Position numbers and translations under genes: made by a program. Shown here in pieces: positions 41,365-50,653 of a stretch of 64,000 nt of DNA (position 1 is the first letter of the stretch; every line of letters starts with the position of its first letter). Where the stretch lies: contig NZ_QCXY01000002.1 of assembly GCF_003347495.1 (NCBI RefSeq), forward strand, positions 1-64,000. Direction: 5' to 3'. Under the pieces are notes generated by a model, which worked only from the letters and a program-made list of their open reading frames with translations, was not told where the DNA came from and did no database searches. The stretch comes from Pleomorphovibrio marinus (GTDB lineage: Bacteria; Bacteroidota; Bacteroidia; Cytophagales; Cyclobacteriaceae).

Positions 41365-41535
41365 ATGAAATCGAGCCTGTCCTGACGGCAGTCAGGGCAT
41401 GACGAGCACGTCACATATTGGGATGCCCCGATAGCTATCGGGGAGATGCGAGATTCCCCCGAAACGAGTTCCCCGATACGAGTTCGGGGCAGGCAGGGGC
41501 AGGCTATATGGCCGCTGAAAAGAAAATTTAAACAC
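41365..41535 (+). repeat. palindrome-rich dispersed repeat, copy A
   Basis: A 171 bp unit beginning ATGAAATCGAGCCTGTCCTG. It contains a CCTGAC-GGCA-GTCAGG hairpin and, in its variable middle, a perfect 18 bp palindrome CCCCGATAGCTATCGGGG (about 41426-41443). It ends with the shared tail GCAGGGGCAGGCTATATGGC and following bases. It lies in direct tandem with copy B and shares its left and right thirds with copy C at 27306-27471. It has no coding potential. The bases before it (41181-41364) show nothing recognisable. Confidence 0.75.
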
Positions 41536-41693
41536 ATGAAATCGAGCCTGTCCTGACGGCAGTCAGGGCATGAGGAGAACCTCACACAGAGGGATGATTA
41601 TCAAAGCGAGATTCCCCCGAAACAAGTTCCCCGAAACGAGTTCGGGGCAGGCAGGGGCAGGCTATATGACCGCTGAAAAGAAATTATAAACAT
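41536..41693 (+). repeat. palindrome-rich dispersed repeat, copy B
   Basis: A 158 bp unit, again beginning ATGAAATCGAGCC and ending ATTATAAACAT. It is followed by ATGAAAG, which is the start codon of the SRPBCC gene. Compared with copy A the central palindrome is replaced by GAGGGATGATTATCAAAG. The 3' half, with CCCCGAA-ACGAG-TTCGGGG, is almost identical to copy C. It may carry promoter or leader sequence for the gene it abuts. Confidence 0.75.
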
Positions 41694-42164
41694 ATGAAAG
41701 AAATAGCTAAAAGATTAAGAATCCGCATTCCAACTAAGATAGCTTTCCGAAAATTTGTCAATGAATTGAATGAATGGTGGCCAAAAGAATACACATGGTC
41801 GCAAGAAAAGCTGAAAGAAATCAAAATTGACGGAAGAAAGGGTGGACTTTGTACAGAGATTGGCCCAAACGGATTTCGCTGTGATTGGGGGACAGTTATC
41901 GAATTTGCTGAGAACGAACTAATTGGATTGAAATGGCAGATAAGCCCAAAAAGAGAACCTGTTCCAAATCCCGACAAAGGGAGTAGCATAATGGTGAATT
42001 TTAAACAGGAAGACAGTATAACGGAAATAGAATTCAGACATTTCGATTTTAAAAATCACGGAGAAGGGACTGATGACTACAGAAAAATGATGGACTCAGA
42101 ACATGGCTGGGAATATATCTTGAATTGCTTTAAAATATATTGCGAAAAGCGGACAAATGATTGA
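41694..42164 (+). CDS. SRPBCC (AHSA1-like) domain protein
   Basis: A 156-residue protein resembling the SRPBCC/AHSA1 ligand-binding fold: IRIPTKIAFRKFVNELNEWW at the start, a central beta region with GGLCTEIGPNGFRCDWGTV, and a C-terminal helix GWEYILNCFKIYCE. The family binds hydrophobic ligands or acts as co-chaperone; the role here is unknown. The start codon directly follows repeat copy B, and the 3' end overlaps the GNAT gene by 8 bp. The A+T-rich composition suggests acquired DNA. Confidence 0.72.
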   Translation: MKEIAKRLRIRIPTKIAFRKFVNELNEWWPKEYTWSQEKLKEIKIDGRKGGLCTEIGPNGFRCDWGTVIEFAENELIGLKWQISPKREPVPNPDKGSSIMVNFKQEDSITEIEFRHFDFKNHGEGTDDYRKMMDSEHGWEYILNCFKIYCEKRTND

Positions 42165-42630
42165 AATCCAAATAAGACAGGCCAGGGAGGCAGATGTAGG
42201 GCAGATAACCCAATTGTTTTTTGATACGATTCAACATATAAATTCTAAGGATTATTCCCGGGAGGAGGTTGACGATTGGTCCTCATGGAAAACGGATACG
42301 GATAAGTGGTTAGGAAGAATTAAAAAGCACTTTTTCGTCATAGCTGTGATAAACCGTCAGCTTGTGGGTTTTGGCTCATTGGCCGAAGATGGGTATCTGG
42401 ATTTGATGTTTGTGCATGTTGATTATCAAAGAAAAGGTATTGCAAGTGCTCTTTTGACTGAAATCGAGAAAAAGGCCAAAGAGCAAAATAATGAACTTAT
42501 TTATTCAGATGTTAGCATAACAGCCAAAACATTCTTTGAGGCAAAAGGATTTATTGTCGAAAGACAACAAGTAAAGAAATCCAAGAAAAAGGAGTTGGTC
42601 AACTTTAGAATGATAAAAAGGATGTACTGA
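42157..42630 (+). CDS. GNAT family N-acetyltransferase
   Basis: A 157-residue acetyltransferase with the acetyl-CoA-binding motif A YLDLMFVHVDYQRKGIASAL (about residues 79-98), which contains the Q/RxxGxG/A turn as QRKGIA. A C-terminal motif B with VSITAKTFFEAKGFIVERQQ follows, typical of the YafP/YjdJ-like group. The acceptor is unknown. It overlaps the SRPBCC gene by 8 bp, so the two are coupled. Confidence 0.85.
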   Translation: MIEIQIRQAREADVGQITQLFFDTIQHINSKDYSREEVDDWSSWKTDTDKWLGRIKKHFFVIAVINRQLVGFGSLAEDGYLDLMFVHVDYQRKGIASALLTEIEKKAKEQNNELIYSDVSITAKTFFEAKGFIVERQQVKKSKKKELVNFRMIKRMY

Positions 42631-42949
42631 GGTTTAGGGGCCCGTCCTGAGACCCTTTCGGAATTACAATGTAAACGAGATACAGTAAAATTTCAGTATG
42701 AAGCAGATCGTGTCTGACCAGAACCAGCCCCTAGGCGCTGATTGCTTTGAAAGGAAGCGAGGACTTTTTGATGGTTAAAAACAAATGGACAATTGAGAAA
42801 AAATGCTAATTTTAAATCTTAAGGCTTTTTCTGCTGAAGACTTACTCATTTAAACTAATTTATTCATGAATTATTTTGTGCGAATGTTTACAGGTTTTCG
42901 AGTCAATTGTAATAACCAGACCTTATTAACCATCCAAACCATTAAACCA
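42631..42949. other. intergenic region upstream of the GH51 gene
   Basis: 319 bp with no supported gene. An upstream in-frame extension of the GH51 frame (from 42866) has no signal-peptide character and is probably untranslated. No clear promoter, repeat or terminator stands out. Confidence 0.4.
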
Positions 42950-44545
42950 ATGACCAAATTATTACCAGCATTCATCGCATTGTTGTTCACCTTCGGCGGA
43001 CAAGCACTGGCACAGTCAACTACGGTGATCGTGAACGCCGACCAGGGGGAACTCACCATCGATGAGCATATTTATGGGCAGTTCTCCGAACATCTTGGTC
43101 GGGGAATTTATGAGGGAATTTGGGTAGGGCCGGACTCGGAAATACCCAATCAAGAAGGATACCGGACGGATGTGTTAAATGCGCTGAAGGAACTTAAGAT
43201 CCCGAATATCCGCTGGCCCGGGGGCTGTTTTGCCGATGAGTATAACTGGCGGGATGGAATCGGGCCCAGGGCCGATCGTCCTAAACGGATCAATAGCCAC
43301 TGGGGCGGGGTGGTAGAAGACAACAGTTTCGGCACGCATGAATTTCTGAGGCTTGCAGAATTGATTGGTGCAGAACCGTATATATCGGCAAATGTAGGAA
43401 GCGGCACCCCTGCTGAAATGAACAAATGGATCGAATATATGACCTATGACGGGGATAGCGAGCTTGCCAACCTTCGCCGCGAAAATGGAAGAGATGAACC
43501 CTGGAAGATCAAATTCTTTGGTATTGGCAACGAGAGCTGGGGATGCGGTGGCACTATGACCGCGGATTTCTATGCCAACCAGTACCGTCTATTTCAGACC
43601 TTTGCCAAAAATTACAGCGACAACCGCCTGTTCAAAATAGCCAGCGGTTCGAATGATATTGAATACGAGTGGACAGAGACATTGATGCGCGAGGCAGTAC
43701 AGGAGATGGATGCCATTTCCCTGCACTATTATACCATTCCCGGCCAAGGCTGGGATAATAAGGGACCTTCTACGGATTTCGGGGAGGAGATGTATTACCG
43801 GGGTATAAAAGCAGGGTTGCTGCTGGATGAGTTTATCACCCGCCACAAAACCGTTATGGACAGGTATGACCCCGAAAAAAAGGTAGTATTGGCATTGGAT
43901 GAATGGGGCATCTGGACAAATCCTCTGGAAGGCACCAACCCGGGTTTTCTGGAGCAGCAAAATACGATACGGGATGCTTTGATTGCGTCCTTAAGCCTGG
44001 ATATTATGAATTCACATGCCGATCGCGTGAAGCTAGCAAATATCGCCCAAACTGTAAATGTGTTGCAGGCTATGGTGCTGACCGAGGGCTCCAATATGCT
44101 GCTTACACCTACCTATCATGTGTTTAATATGTACAAAGTTCACCACAATGCAACCCTGCTTCCTGTTTATGCAAATATTAAACGATACACAACTGAATGG
44201 GATAAACCTGTAGTAAGTCGTTTTGACCTGAAGCTCGATGAACCCGGAATTCCAGTGATCAGCCACACGGTATCGAAGGATGAGGATGGGAAAATACATC
44301 TTACGGTCTCCAACCTTCACCCTAACGACACTCAGGAAGTGACCTTCGAGATCAGGGGAGCGACAGTGAATAAGATTTTGCAAGGATCAGCAAAGCTACT
44401 CACCGGTAACAGTGTGGATGCCATTAACACATTTGATAATCCGGAACAGGTACAACCCGAAGCTTTCAGGAATGCGGAATTAAAAAATGGAAAACTTACC
44501 CTCAAAATCCCTAAACATTCTTTGGTAGTAATTAGCTTAGAATAA
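42950..44545 (+). CDS. GH51 alpha-L-arabinofuranosidase
   Basis: Exported enzyme removing arabinofuranose side chains from arabinan or arabinoxylan. The start at 42950 gives a signal peptide LLFTFGGQALAQ. The catalytic acid/base glutamate is in FFGIGNESWGCGG (about residue 192) and the nucleophile in VLALDEWGIW (about 320). WPGGCFADEYNWRDGIGPR and the C-terminal beta-sandwich (from about 415) are typical of GH51. At 531 residues it is slightly longer than intracellular relatives, consistent with secretion. No other arabinan genes are adjacent. Its codon use appears more GC-rich than that of the preceding two genes. Confidence 0.9.
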   Translation: MTKLLPAFIALLFTFGGQALAQSTTVIVNADQGELTIDEHIYGQFSEHLGRGIYEGIWVGPDSEIPNQEGYRTDVLNALKELKIPNIRWPGGCFADEYNWRDGIGPRADRPKRINSHWGGVVEDNSFGTHEFLRLAELIGAEPYISANVGSGTPAEMNKWIEYMTYDGDSELANLRRENGRDEPWKIKFFGIGNESWGCGGTMTADFYANQYRLFQTFAKNYSDNRLFKIASGSNDIEYEWTETLMREAVQEMDAISLHYYTIPGQGWDNKGPSTDFGEEMYYRGIKAGLLLDEFITRHKTVMDRYDPEKKVVLALDEWGIWTNPLEGTNPGFLEQQNTIRDALIASLSLDIMNSHADRVKLANIAQTVNVLQAMVLTEGSNMLLTPTYHVFNMYKVHHNATLLPVYANIKRYTTEWDKPVVSRFDLKLDEPGIPVISHTVSKDEDGKIHLTVSNLHPNDTQEVTFEIRGATVNKILQGSAKLLTGNSVDAINTFDNPEQVQPEAFRNAELKNGKLTLKIPKHSLVVISLE

Positions 44546-44805
44546 TATCCTGACCAGTCTTTATTTACCATCTACAAGAAGAGGGTATTTGCTGTATTAA
44601 AGCCCAGGTATGAGACCCATCTTTTCCTGTCCGATAAAAGGATTTTTTCGGGAATCGGGTTATTTTAACCAAAAACCCTGTACCCTAGAATATAATTTCT
44701 TTTTTTATGTAGTTGGTTTACATCTTAAATATTTTTATACTTAATTTCTAACAATTAAACTTTTTGGTGGTTTTTAAGGTATTGTGAAACAAAAACCAAC
44801 TTATT

Positions 44806-46140
44806 ATGAGATATTTAGATAAAATAGCATTACATCCGATTTTTCTTTCTTTTACCTTGCTGGTATTTTTGGCAGCATGCTCTGATGACGAGCAACCAAG
44901 TATGGATCCCGTGCCTTCAAATACCGTAGTGGATGTAGCCATGGAGAACCAAGATTTTTCCATCTTGGCAAATGCCATTGGGGAAGCCGGGTTGGTGGAA
45001 CCACTTTCTGGAGATGGGCCTTTCACGGTTTTTGCCCCGAACAATGATGCCTTTCAGGCTTTTTTGGATGTAAACAACCTCCAGGTGACGGATCTCTTGA
45101 ACAGTCCAGATCTTGGGGAAATCCTGCAATACCATGTAGTAAGTGGAGAAGTTCCTTCATCTGCTGTTGAGCCAGGTTCGGTGAATGCTTTAAATGGAGA
45201 AGCTTTTTACATAAGCATAGATCCGGAGGGAAACATTTGGATAAATGGATCCGCGCAGGTGATATCTCCGGATATAAATGCAAGCAACGGGTTGATTCAT
45301 GCCTTGAACAACGTTATTGTACCACCTAGCCAAAATATTGCTGAAATCGCAGTGGGTTTGACCGAATCCGAAGAACCTGAATTCACCCAGTTGGTGGGGG
45401 CATTATTGAGAGCTGATTTGGTAGAGACCTTTTCTGGGGGATCTGAAGATGATTTTACGGTATTTGCACCTACCGATGCTGCATTTGAAGCATTGTATGA
45501 GGCTTTAGAGGTAAGTGGATATGAAGATATAGATGAGGATGTGCTTACCCAAGTATTGACTTACCACGTGATTGGCACAAGAGAATTTTCCCAAGACTTA
45601 AGGGATGATATGGAATTGGAAACACTATTGGAAGGAAGTAACCTTGAGGTGGATCTGGGGAATCTAAGGATAGGAAACGGTGGTCTGATAGCAAATATGC
45701 TCAACATCCATGCTACCAATGGAGTAATCCATGTGATAGATGAGGTATTGTTACCGGGTAGGGAAGAGGTATCTGCTACCATATCCTTAGAGAATGAAGG
45801 CTTTTCCGCTTATTTGGTGACTGAATTGGAAGGTGATGGTGCAACGGTAAACCTTAACGAGGAAAATGCGGAAATTGAACTAGAAATAGGTAGAAGATAT
45901 ACGTTTAGAAATACGGTATCTTCCGATCATCCTTTGGAGTTTAGGAACAGTGATGGGGATGTTTTGCTTGCCCAGGGAAGTGAAGAGGGGAGTTTTGAAA
46001 ACAATATAGCTGTTAACTTTACCAGGGATGGTGACGAAGATGTGACCTTTACCTTGACGCCAGCTTTGGCTGCTGAGATTGCGGTATACAGATGTACTCC
46101 GCATGCTTCTATGGAGGGACCTATTACTGTTGTTGAATGA
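44806..46140 (+). CDS. lipoprotein with two fasciclin domains and a cupredoxin domain
   Basis: A 444-residue lipoprotein (signal ending LLVFLAACSDDEQ). Two fasciclin (FAS1) domains follow at about 45-170 and 180-318, seen in paired phrases such as PFTVFAPNNDAFQAFLDV and DFTVFAPTDAAFEALYEA and in the FAS1 C-terminal VIHVIDEVLLPG. The last 120 residues look like a cupredoxin. His375 (in SSDHPLEF), Cys430, His433 and Met436 (in YRCTPHASMEG) match the type 1 copper ligands of blue-copper proteins. FAS1 domains usually mediate adhesion, so this may be a surface copper-binding adhesin or electron carrier; that is inference. Confidence 0.82.
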   Translation: MRYLDKIALHPIFLSFTLLVFLAACSDDEQPSMDPVPSNTVVDVAMENQDFSILANAIGEAGLVEPLSGDGPFTVFAPNNDAFQAFLDVNNLQVTDLLNSPDLGEILQYHVVSGEVPSSAVEPGSVNALNGEAFYISIDPEGNIWINGSAQVISPDINASNGLIHALNNVIVPPSQNIAEIAVGLTESEEPEFTQLVGALLRADLVETFSGGSEDDFTVFAPTDAAFEALYEALEVSGYEDIDEDVLTQVLTYHVIGTREFSQDLRDDMELETLLEGSNLEVDLGNLRIGNGGLIANMLNIHATNGVIHVIDEVLLPGREEVSATISLENEGFSAYLVTELEGDGATVNLNEENAEIELEIGRRYTFRNTVSSDHPLEFRNSDGDVLLAQGSEEGSFENNIAVNFTRDGDEDVTFTLTPALAAEIAVYRCTPHASMEGPITVVE

Positions 46141-46162
46141 ACTGACTTTATTAGGGTTTATG

Positions 46163-46193
46163 GGGGAAGGGAAATTTTTCCTTCCCTTTTTTT
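46163..46193 (+). terminator. intrinsic terminator between fasciclin and patatin genes
   Basis: GGGAAGG (46164-46170) pairs with CCTTCCC (46180-46186) around an A/T loop, followed by a T-run. It ends the fasciclin gene on the plus strand. On the minus strand the same stem could serve the convergent patatin gene, whose stop is at 46199. Confidence 0.75.
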
Positions 46194-46198
46194 GGTTT

Positions 46199-47401
46199 TT
46201 AGCTAATGAGAAATCGGTAATTTCCTTTGCTAGCCTGGATTTTTTTCACCAGTTCCATGGCCTTTTCTCTTCCATGAGCGATACGTCGGTTGTAGAGAGC
46301 CTTGGTGCTCACTAGAGTATCGCCCAATGTCCCTACATCCGGTTGGATGATCAAGGATTGGAAAGTCTGAAGTTGCTCCTTTGTGCGCTTTCGGGTTCTG
46401 AAGTCATAATTGAAAATCTTCAAGTCTGGCTGGGCTTCCTTTATTTGTTCCAGAATGTCATTGACTCGAAGGAATTCCTCCAAATCGTTGTTGAAGATCT
46501 CTGAAAGGGTGATGTCGGTAAGGCTTCTTAAAGCGATCTGGGCAATGTTGGCCTTGTCAAAATCCTCTGCTATGGTGTCCAGGGTATTGCAGTTGATAAT
46601 GATGATTTGGTATTCAGCGCTTGATTTATCTTTGTTGATTTCTTCGATCACATCCCCCAGTGGGGAGTTATTCCGGATGCCACCGTCCACAGAGTTTTTT
46701 ATGTCCGTCTCCTGTCTGGTTTGAATTCGGGGTACAGGTTCCCAAACAATGGGCATGGAGGAGGAGGCCAATACCCCTTTTTGAAAATCCCTGTCTGAGA
46801 GAAAGTCCTGGCTCTCCAGGGAGTAGTAGTTTCCACTGTCCAAGGATACAAACCCGCACTTGTACACCATATCCTGTATATCTTCCCTCCTGAGCAATTT
46901 TTGCAATTTTTGATCCAAGGGATCGTTGTTGGCAAGAGCCCTGAATTTCTGAAAATTATCCCCGAATTCCTGTTGGGCATTTGCCAAAATATCGAATAAA
47001 AACCTGTCCCTCCGGGACTGGGAGAAAAGCAACCTCAGCCCATCCCAAAAACTTACCTTCACATTAAGGTTAGGAACGAAGCGCCTGACCAAACTCTCGA
47101 AATTGATGTCCAGTTCCAGGGTCTCTGAGTTGGACCGGGTGTTGATGAATTCAGAGGTGTAAATCTCCTCAACGCCATTTTCGCCAATGGCCCTCCAAGT
47201 TTCTACCAACTCATCGAACTTTTTGGAAGCAATCAGTGCACCATTGAGGCTACCCACCGATACGCCCGCCACGATATCGAATTTCATTTCTTCTTGGCCC
47301 GGAAAAAGGGTAGACCAGTTTTCCTTGAGATAGGTAAGGGCTCCTATCTGAAAGGCTCCCTTAAATCCACCTCCACTCAGTACTAATGCAAATTTTTTCA
47401 T
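46199..47401 (-). CDS. patatin-like phospholipase family protein
   Basis: A 400-residue lipid acyl hydrolase. The oxyanion loop is SGGGFKGAFQIG (about residues 9-20), the nucleophile elbow GVSVGSLNGAL (Ser near 49), and the catalytic aspartate DGGIRNNSPLGD (about 238-249). Together they form the Ser-Asp dyad of patatins. There is no signal peptide, so it is cytoplasmic or peripheral. A C-terminal helical region of about 120 residues follows. It lies 19 bp downstream of the propeller lipoprotein gene and is probably co-transcribed with it. Confidence 0.9.
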   Translation of the reverse strand: MKKFALVLSGGGFKGAFQIGALTYLKENWSTLFPGQEEMKFDIVAGVSVGSLNGALIASKKFDELVETWRAIGENGVEEIYTSEFINTRSNSETLELDINFESLVRRFVPNLNVKVSFWDGLRLLFSQSRRDRFLFDILANAQQEFGDNFQKFRALANNDPLDQKLQKLLRREDIQDMVYKCGFVSLDSGNYYSLESQDFLSDRDFQKGVLASSSMPIVWEPVPRIQTRQETDIKNSVDGGIRNNSPLGDVIEEINKDKSSAEYQIIIINCNTLDTIAEDFDKANIAQIALRSLTDITLSEIFNNDLEEFLRVNDILEQIKEAQPDLKIFNYDFRTRKRTKEQLQTFQSLIIQPDVGTLGDTLVSTKALYNRRIAHGREKAMELVKKIQASKGNYRFLIS

Positions 47402-47420
47402 GATTAATTGGGTTTGGTCG

Positions 47421-48614
47421 TTAGAAGTTGACTTTATACCGAAGGATCACAGGATCTTCGGGTTCTTTTTTGTCGTTGAGTAATTTTTGATATTCCGAAG
47501 TGTATTTCCCTAACAAACCCTTTTCGACCAGGTTTTGACCGTCCTCGTATTGTATGACCTCATAAAAATAACCATTATTGTCGATTCCAACATTGTTTCC
47601 GAATTCCACCAGCGCAGGAAAACCTTTCACTACAAAGTCAGAGTTGATAAAGATATCTTCAAAAGGAAAGGTCTTTCTATTGTTCATTTCCAGCTCCGGA
47701 TTCTCTCGTAAGCCAAAGGTTTTGATCCTCAGGAGTCGGTCTTTTTCCGAGAAGGCGATTTCACCTGCGTTGAAGGCAACGGTTTGATGTGTGAATACTT
47801 TTGCGAAAAAAAATTCCTCATCCCCAAAGAGATCATTATTATCCACACTTTTTTTACCGAAGTTCAATCGTAAATAGGGCGTTAAATGGCCATTGAGGTA
47901 TTGATAAATGGTGTCAGCGATGCCATAATTAAGCAAGTAGCCCTCATCAAAAAGCGCTATTTTCCCCTCATTGATTTCTGTACTCAACATGGTGGCACGA
48001 ATGGGCAGGGGTTCCTTTTCCATGGATGAGGTGTCCAATAGGTAAAACACCGGGAAGGACTTATTTGCATCGACGGCCATTTCCAATTCCGGGGCAATGA
48101 TGTACCGGCCATCGGCCGTTTGCCGGAAGTCAGATAGAAAGGTGAAATTGCCAAGGTTTAAGGTGTTGGAATATTCGAAACCAGGTATTGTGTACTCCAC
48201 TACCTTGCCGGTACCGGCATTTATCTTTAACCGCTCATTATTGATTTGCATACCATGTAGTGAGCGGTATTCCCCGGGACTTTCACCTCTTTTATTCCAG
48301 GATGTTAAGTGACTACCATCCTTTAGGAAAAGGTGTACGGACATATTGGGGTAGCAGCGATCAGCAAACCAAAGGGTATCACCTTGAAAGTGGATAAGAT
48401 GTTGGCCGCAGCTTAAATTGATATAGTCATTTTTTGGTTGTTTTAATTCAATAAATGAAACCTCAGAAGCTACTTCATCAAATGATTGCAACAAGGATGC
48501 TTCAAGCAGGATTTCAGGTAACTCTCCTTTAGGGTCAAAAGAGGTAGGGGAACCACAGGAGAAATACAGAAATGGGAACAAAAAGAAAACCAGGATTATT
48601 CGGGGGGCATTCAT
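47421..48614 (-). CDS. 6-bladed beta-propeller lipoprotein
   Basis: A 397-residue predicted lipoprotein with a signal ending LYFSCGSPTS (lipobox Cys near 20). It matches the 6-bladed beta-propeller family (PF17170) of Bacteroidota, with the typical early SFIELKQPKNDYINLSCGQH and the blade phrase WNKRGESPGEYRSLHGMQIN. Many members are found near nutrient-acquisition genes; the biochemical role is unknown. It probably forms a unit with the patatin gene, 19 bp downstream. Confidence 0.75.
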   Translation of the reverse strand: MNAPRIILVFFLFPFLYFSCGSPTSFDPKGELPEILLEASLLQSFDEVASEVSFIELKQPKNDYINLSCGQHLIHFQGDTLWFADRCYPNMSVHLFLKDGSHLTSWNKRGESPGEYRSLHGMQINNERLKINAGTGKVVEYTIPGFEYSNTLNLGNFTFLSDFRQTADGRYIIAPELEMAVDANKSFPVFYLLDTSSMEKEPLPIRATMLSTEINEGKIALFDEGYLLNYGIADTIYQYLNGHLTPYLRLNFGKKSVDNNDLFGDEEFFFAKVFTHQTVAFNAGEIAFSEKDRLLRIKTFGLRENPELEMNNRKTFPFEDIFINSDFVVKGFPALVEFGNNVGIDNNGYFYEVIQYEDGQNLVEKGLLGKYTSEYQKLLNDKKEPEDPVILRYKVNF

Positions 48615-48706
48615 GGGGGTGGGAAGGTTAAAAATAAATACAGGGGAAGATAGATTAAAGGATACCGGAACGATGCCCGGTACCCTTTAAAGGATTTCCT
48701 AATAGG

Positions 48707-50434
48707 TTAGCCAAAGAACTGCTTAAGGCCGGCTATCCTTTCATCAAGCTTTGCCTCCACAGCCCTGTAGGCCTCCCTGTTGGGGAGTTTTTCGTTTACG
48801 GATATATAGTATTTGATTTTTGGCTCGGTACCTGATGGCCTAGCTGAAATCTTGCTGCCGTCTTCCAGGTAAAACTGGATAACGTTGGACTTATCCATGT
48901 CCAAGGTTTCTTCTGTCCCATTCAACATATCATAGATCTTGCTTTCCTTTACATCCACCACCTTGGTCACTTTTACTCCGTTTATTGCCTCGGGGCGATT
49001 GCTACGGAACCCATGCATCAATTGTTGAATTTGCTCGGCTCCGTCCTTTCCTTTTTTGGTAATAGAGATCAGGGATTCCTTGTAGAAACCATATTGCTGG
49101 TAAATTTCTGCCAGCACATCGATGAGGTTCTTTCCTTTGGAACGGTGGTATGCCACAATCTCCGCCACTACTGCACAGGCGGAAACCCCGTCTTTGTCCC
49201 TTACGAAGTCACCGACCAAGAATCCGTAGCTTTCTTCTCCACCTGCTATATATTGCATGCTGCCCTCCAATTCCCTGATTACTGCAGCAATATTTTTAAA
49301 CCCGGTAAGGGTGTCATAATACTTTACCCCAAAGCCTCTACTGATTACCCCTATCAAATCAGTGGTCACGATGGTGCTTACCACAAACTGTTCGCCTGTG
49401 AGCCTGCCCATTTCCCTCCACTTGTTCAATAAATAGTAGGTGATGATGGCACCGGTCTGATTGCCGTTGAGCAGCTCATATTCCCCATTTTCGTTGGGGA
49501 TTACAGCTGCGTAGCGATCCCCATCCGGGTCGCAGGCCAATACTAGGTCTGCACTTACTTTTTTGGCCAGGGAGATAGACATGTCCAGGGCGGCGGCCTC
49601 TTCTGGGTTGGGGTAAACCACGGTTGGGAAATTACCGTCGGGTTCAATTTGTTCCTCGACCACATGCACGTTTTCAAACCCGAAGACCTTCAATGCTGCG
49701 GGCACCATTTTGCCGGATGCCCCATGAATAGGGGAAAAGACAACACACATGTCTTTCTGGGTAAGGATGGATTCCGGGGATAAACAAAGTTTCTTGACCT
49801 CATCCAGGTAAATAAGGTCAAAATCGTCCTCTATATAACTGATAAGGTTTTCGTTTTTATCCCATTTCACATCGTCGATAGACTTGATTTTCATCACCTC
49901 TGCAATGATGTTTTTATCGTGTGGCGGCACCACCTGCCCACCGTCTTCCCAATACACCTTATAGCCATTGTATTCTTTGGGGTTGTGTGAAGCAGTGACC
50001 ATCACGCCACTTTGGCATTCATAATGCCTGATGGCAAAGGACAGCATGGGTGTGGGGCGCATTTCACGGAAATATTTTACCGAAATGCCATTGGCGGTAA
50101 GCACATTGGCGGTGGTGCTGGCGAATAGAGTGTTGTTTATCCTTGAATCATTGGTGATGGCCACTTGGATTTTTTGTCCGGGAAAGGACTGTAAGAGGTA
50201 ATTTGCCAGACCTTGTGTGGCCATTCCCACCGTGTATACGTTTATACGGTTGGAACCCACACCCATCAGGCCCCTCAGTCCTCCGGTACCAAATTCAAGA
50301 TCCCGGTAGAAGGCATCTATTAAATCAGCGGGGTCTTCGGCGGCCATAAGAGCCTGAATCTCACTCCTGGTTTCGGCATCAATGTTACTATCTAGCCAAG
50401 ATTGGGCTTTTGCAATAATTGCGGCATCTGTCAT
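48707..50434 (-). CDS. phospho-sugar mutase (phosphoglucomutase/phosphomannomutase)
   Basis: A 575-residue alpha-D-phosphohexomutase. The active-site serine is in GVMVTASHNPKEYNGYK (about residue 147), the Mg2+-binding loop in LACDPDGDRYA (about 309-319), the sugar-binding loop in IAGGEESYGFLVGD, and the C-terminal phosphate-binding loop in SARPSGTEPKIKYY. The family interconverts glucose-1-P/6-P or mannose-1-P/6-P for glycan and central metabolism. It is monocistronic, with no sugar nucleotide genes next to it. Confidence 0.93.
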   Translation of the reverse strand: MTDAAIIAKAQSWLDSNIDAETRSEIQALMAAEDPADLIDAFYRDLEFGTGGLRGLMGVGSNRINVYTVGMATQGLANYLLQSFPGQKIQVAITNDSRINNTLFASTTANVLTANGISVKYFREMRPTPMLSFAIRHYECQSGVMVTASHNPKEYNGYKVYWEDGGQVVPPHDKNIIAEVMKIKSIDDVKWDKNENLISYIEDDFDLIYLDEVKKLCLSPESILTQKDMCVVFSPIHGASGKMVPAALKVFGFENVHVVEEQIEPDGNFPTVVYPNPEEAAALDMSISLAKKVSADLVLACDPDGDRYAAVIPNENGEYELLNGNQTGAIITYYLLNKWREMGRLTGEQFVVSTIVTTDLIGVISRGFGVKYYDTLTGFKNIAAVIRELEGSMQYIAGGEESYGFLVGDFVRDKDGVSACAVVAEIVAYHRSKGKNLIDVLAEIYQQYGFYKESLISITKKGKDGAEQIQQLMHGFRSNRPEAINGVKVTKVVDVKESKIYDMLNGTEETLDMDKSNVIQFYLEDGSKISARPSGTEPKIKYYISVNEKLPNREAYRAVEAKLDERIAGLKQFFG

Positions 50435-50653
50435 GTTGGTAAAAAGTTTGTTTAAACTCGTTTTATGGATTTTTGAAAATTTAATAATATTTGAGGACTT
50501 AAAGTAAGGAAAAATTCTTTTTTTCCGAATTTATGCCCTTGTCTTTCGTAAAGGGGTCAAATATGGTAGGGCTTTTGTAAATTTACCCCTACCTTTAAGC
50601 TTTTAATAAAGGCTATATTGTAGTTTTATCAAACAAATTAACAGTTTTGAATT

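Noticed and set aside
41365-41693. Short coding frames starting at the ATGAAA of each repeat copy
   Set aside because: The palindromes and variable middles disrupt the frames, and the three copies do not conserve a reading frame.
34428-46140. A single large polysaccharide utilisation locus from susC to the GH51 gene
   Set aside because: A strong terminator follows susD, the next gene is on the opposite strand, and dispersed repeats and unrelated genes intervene before the GH51 gene.
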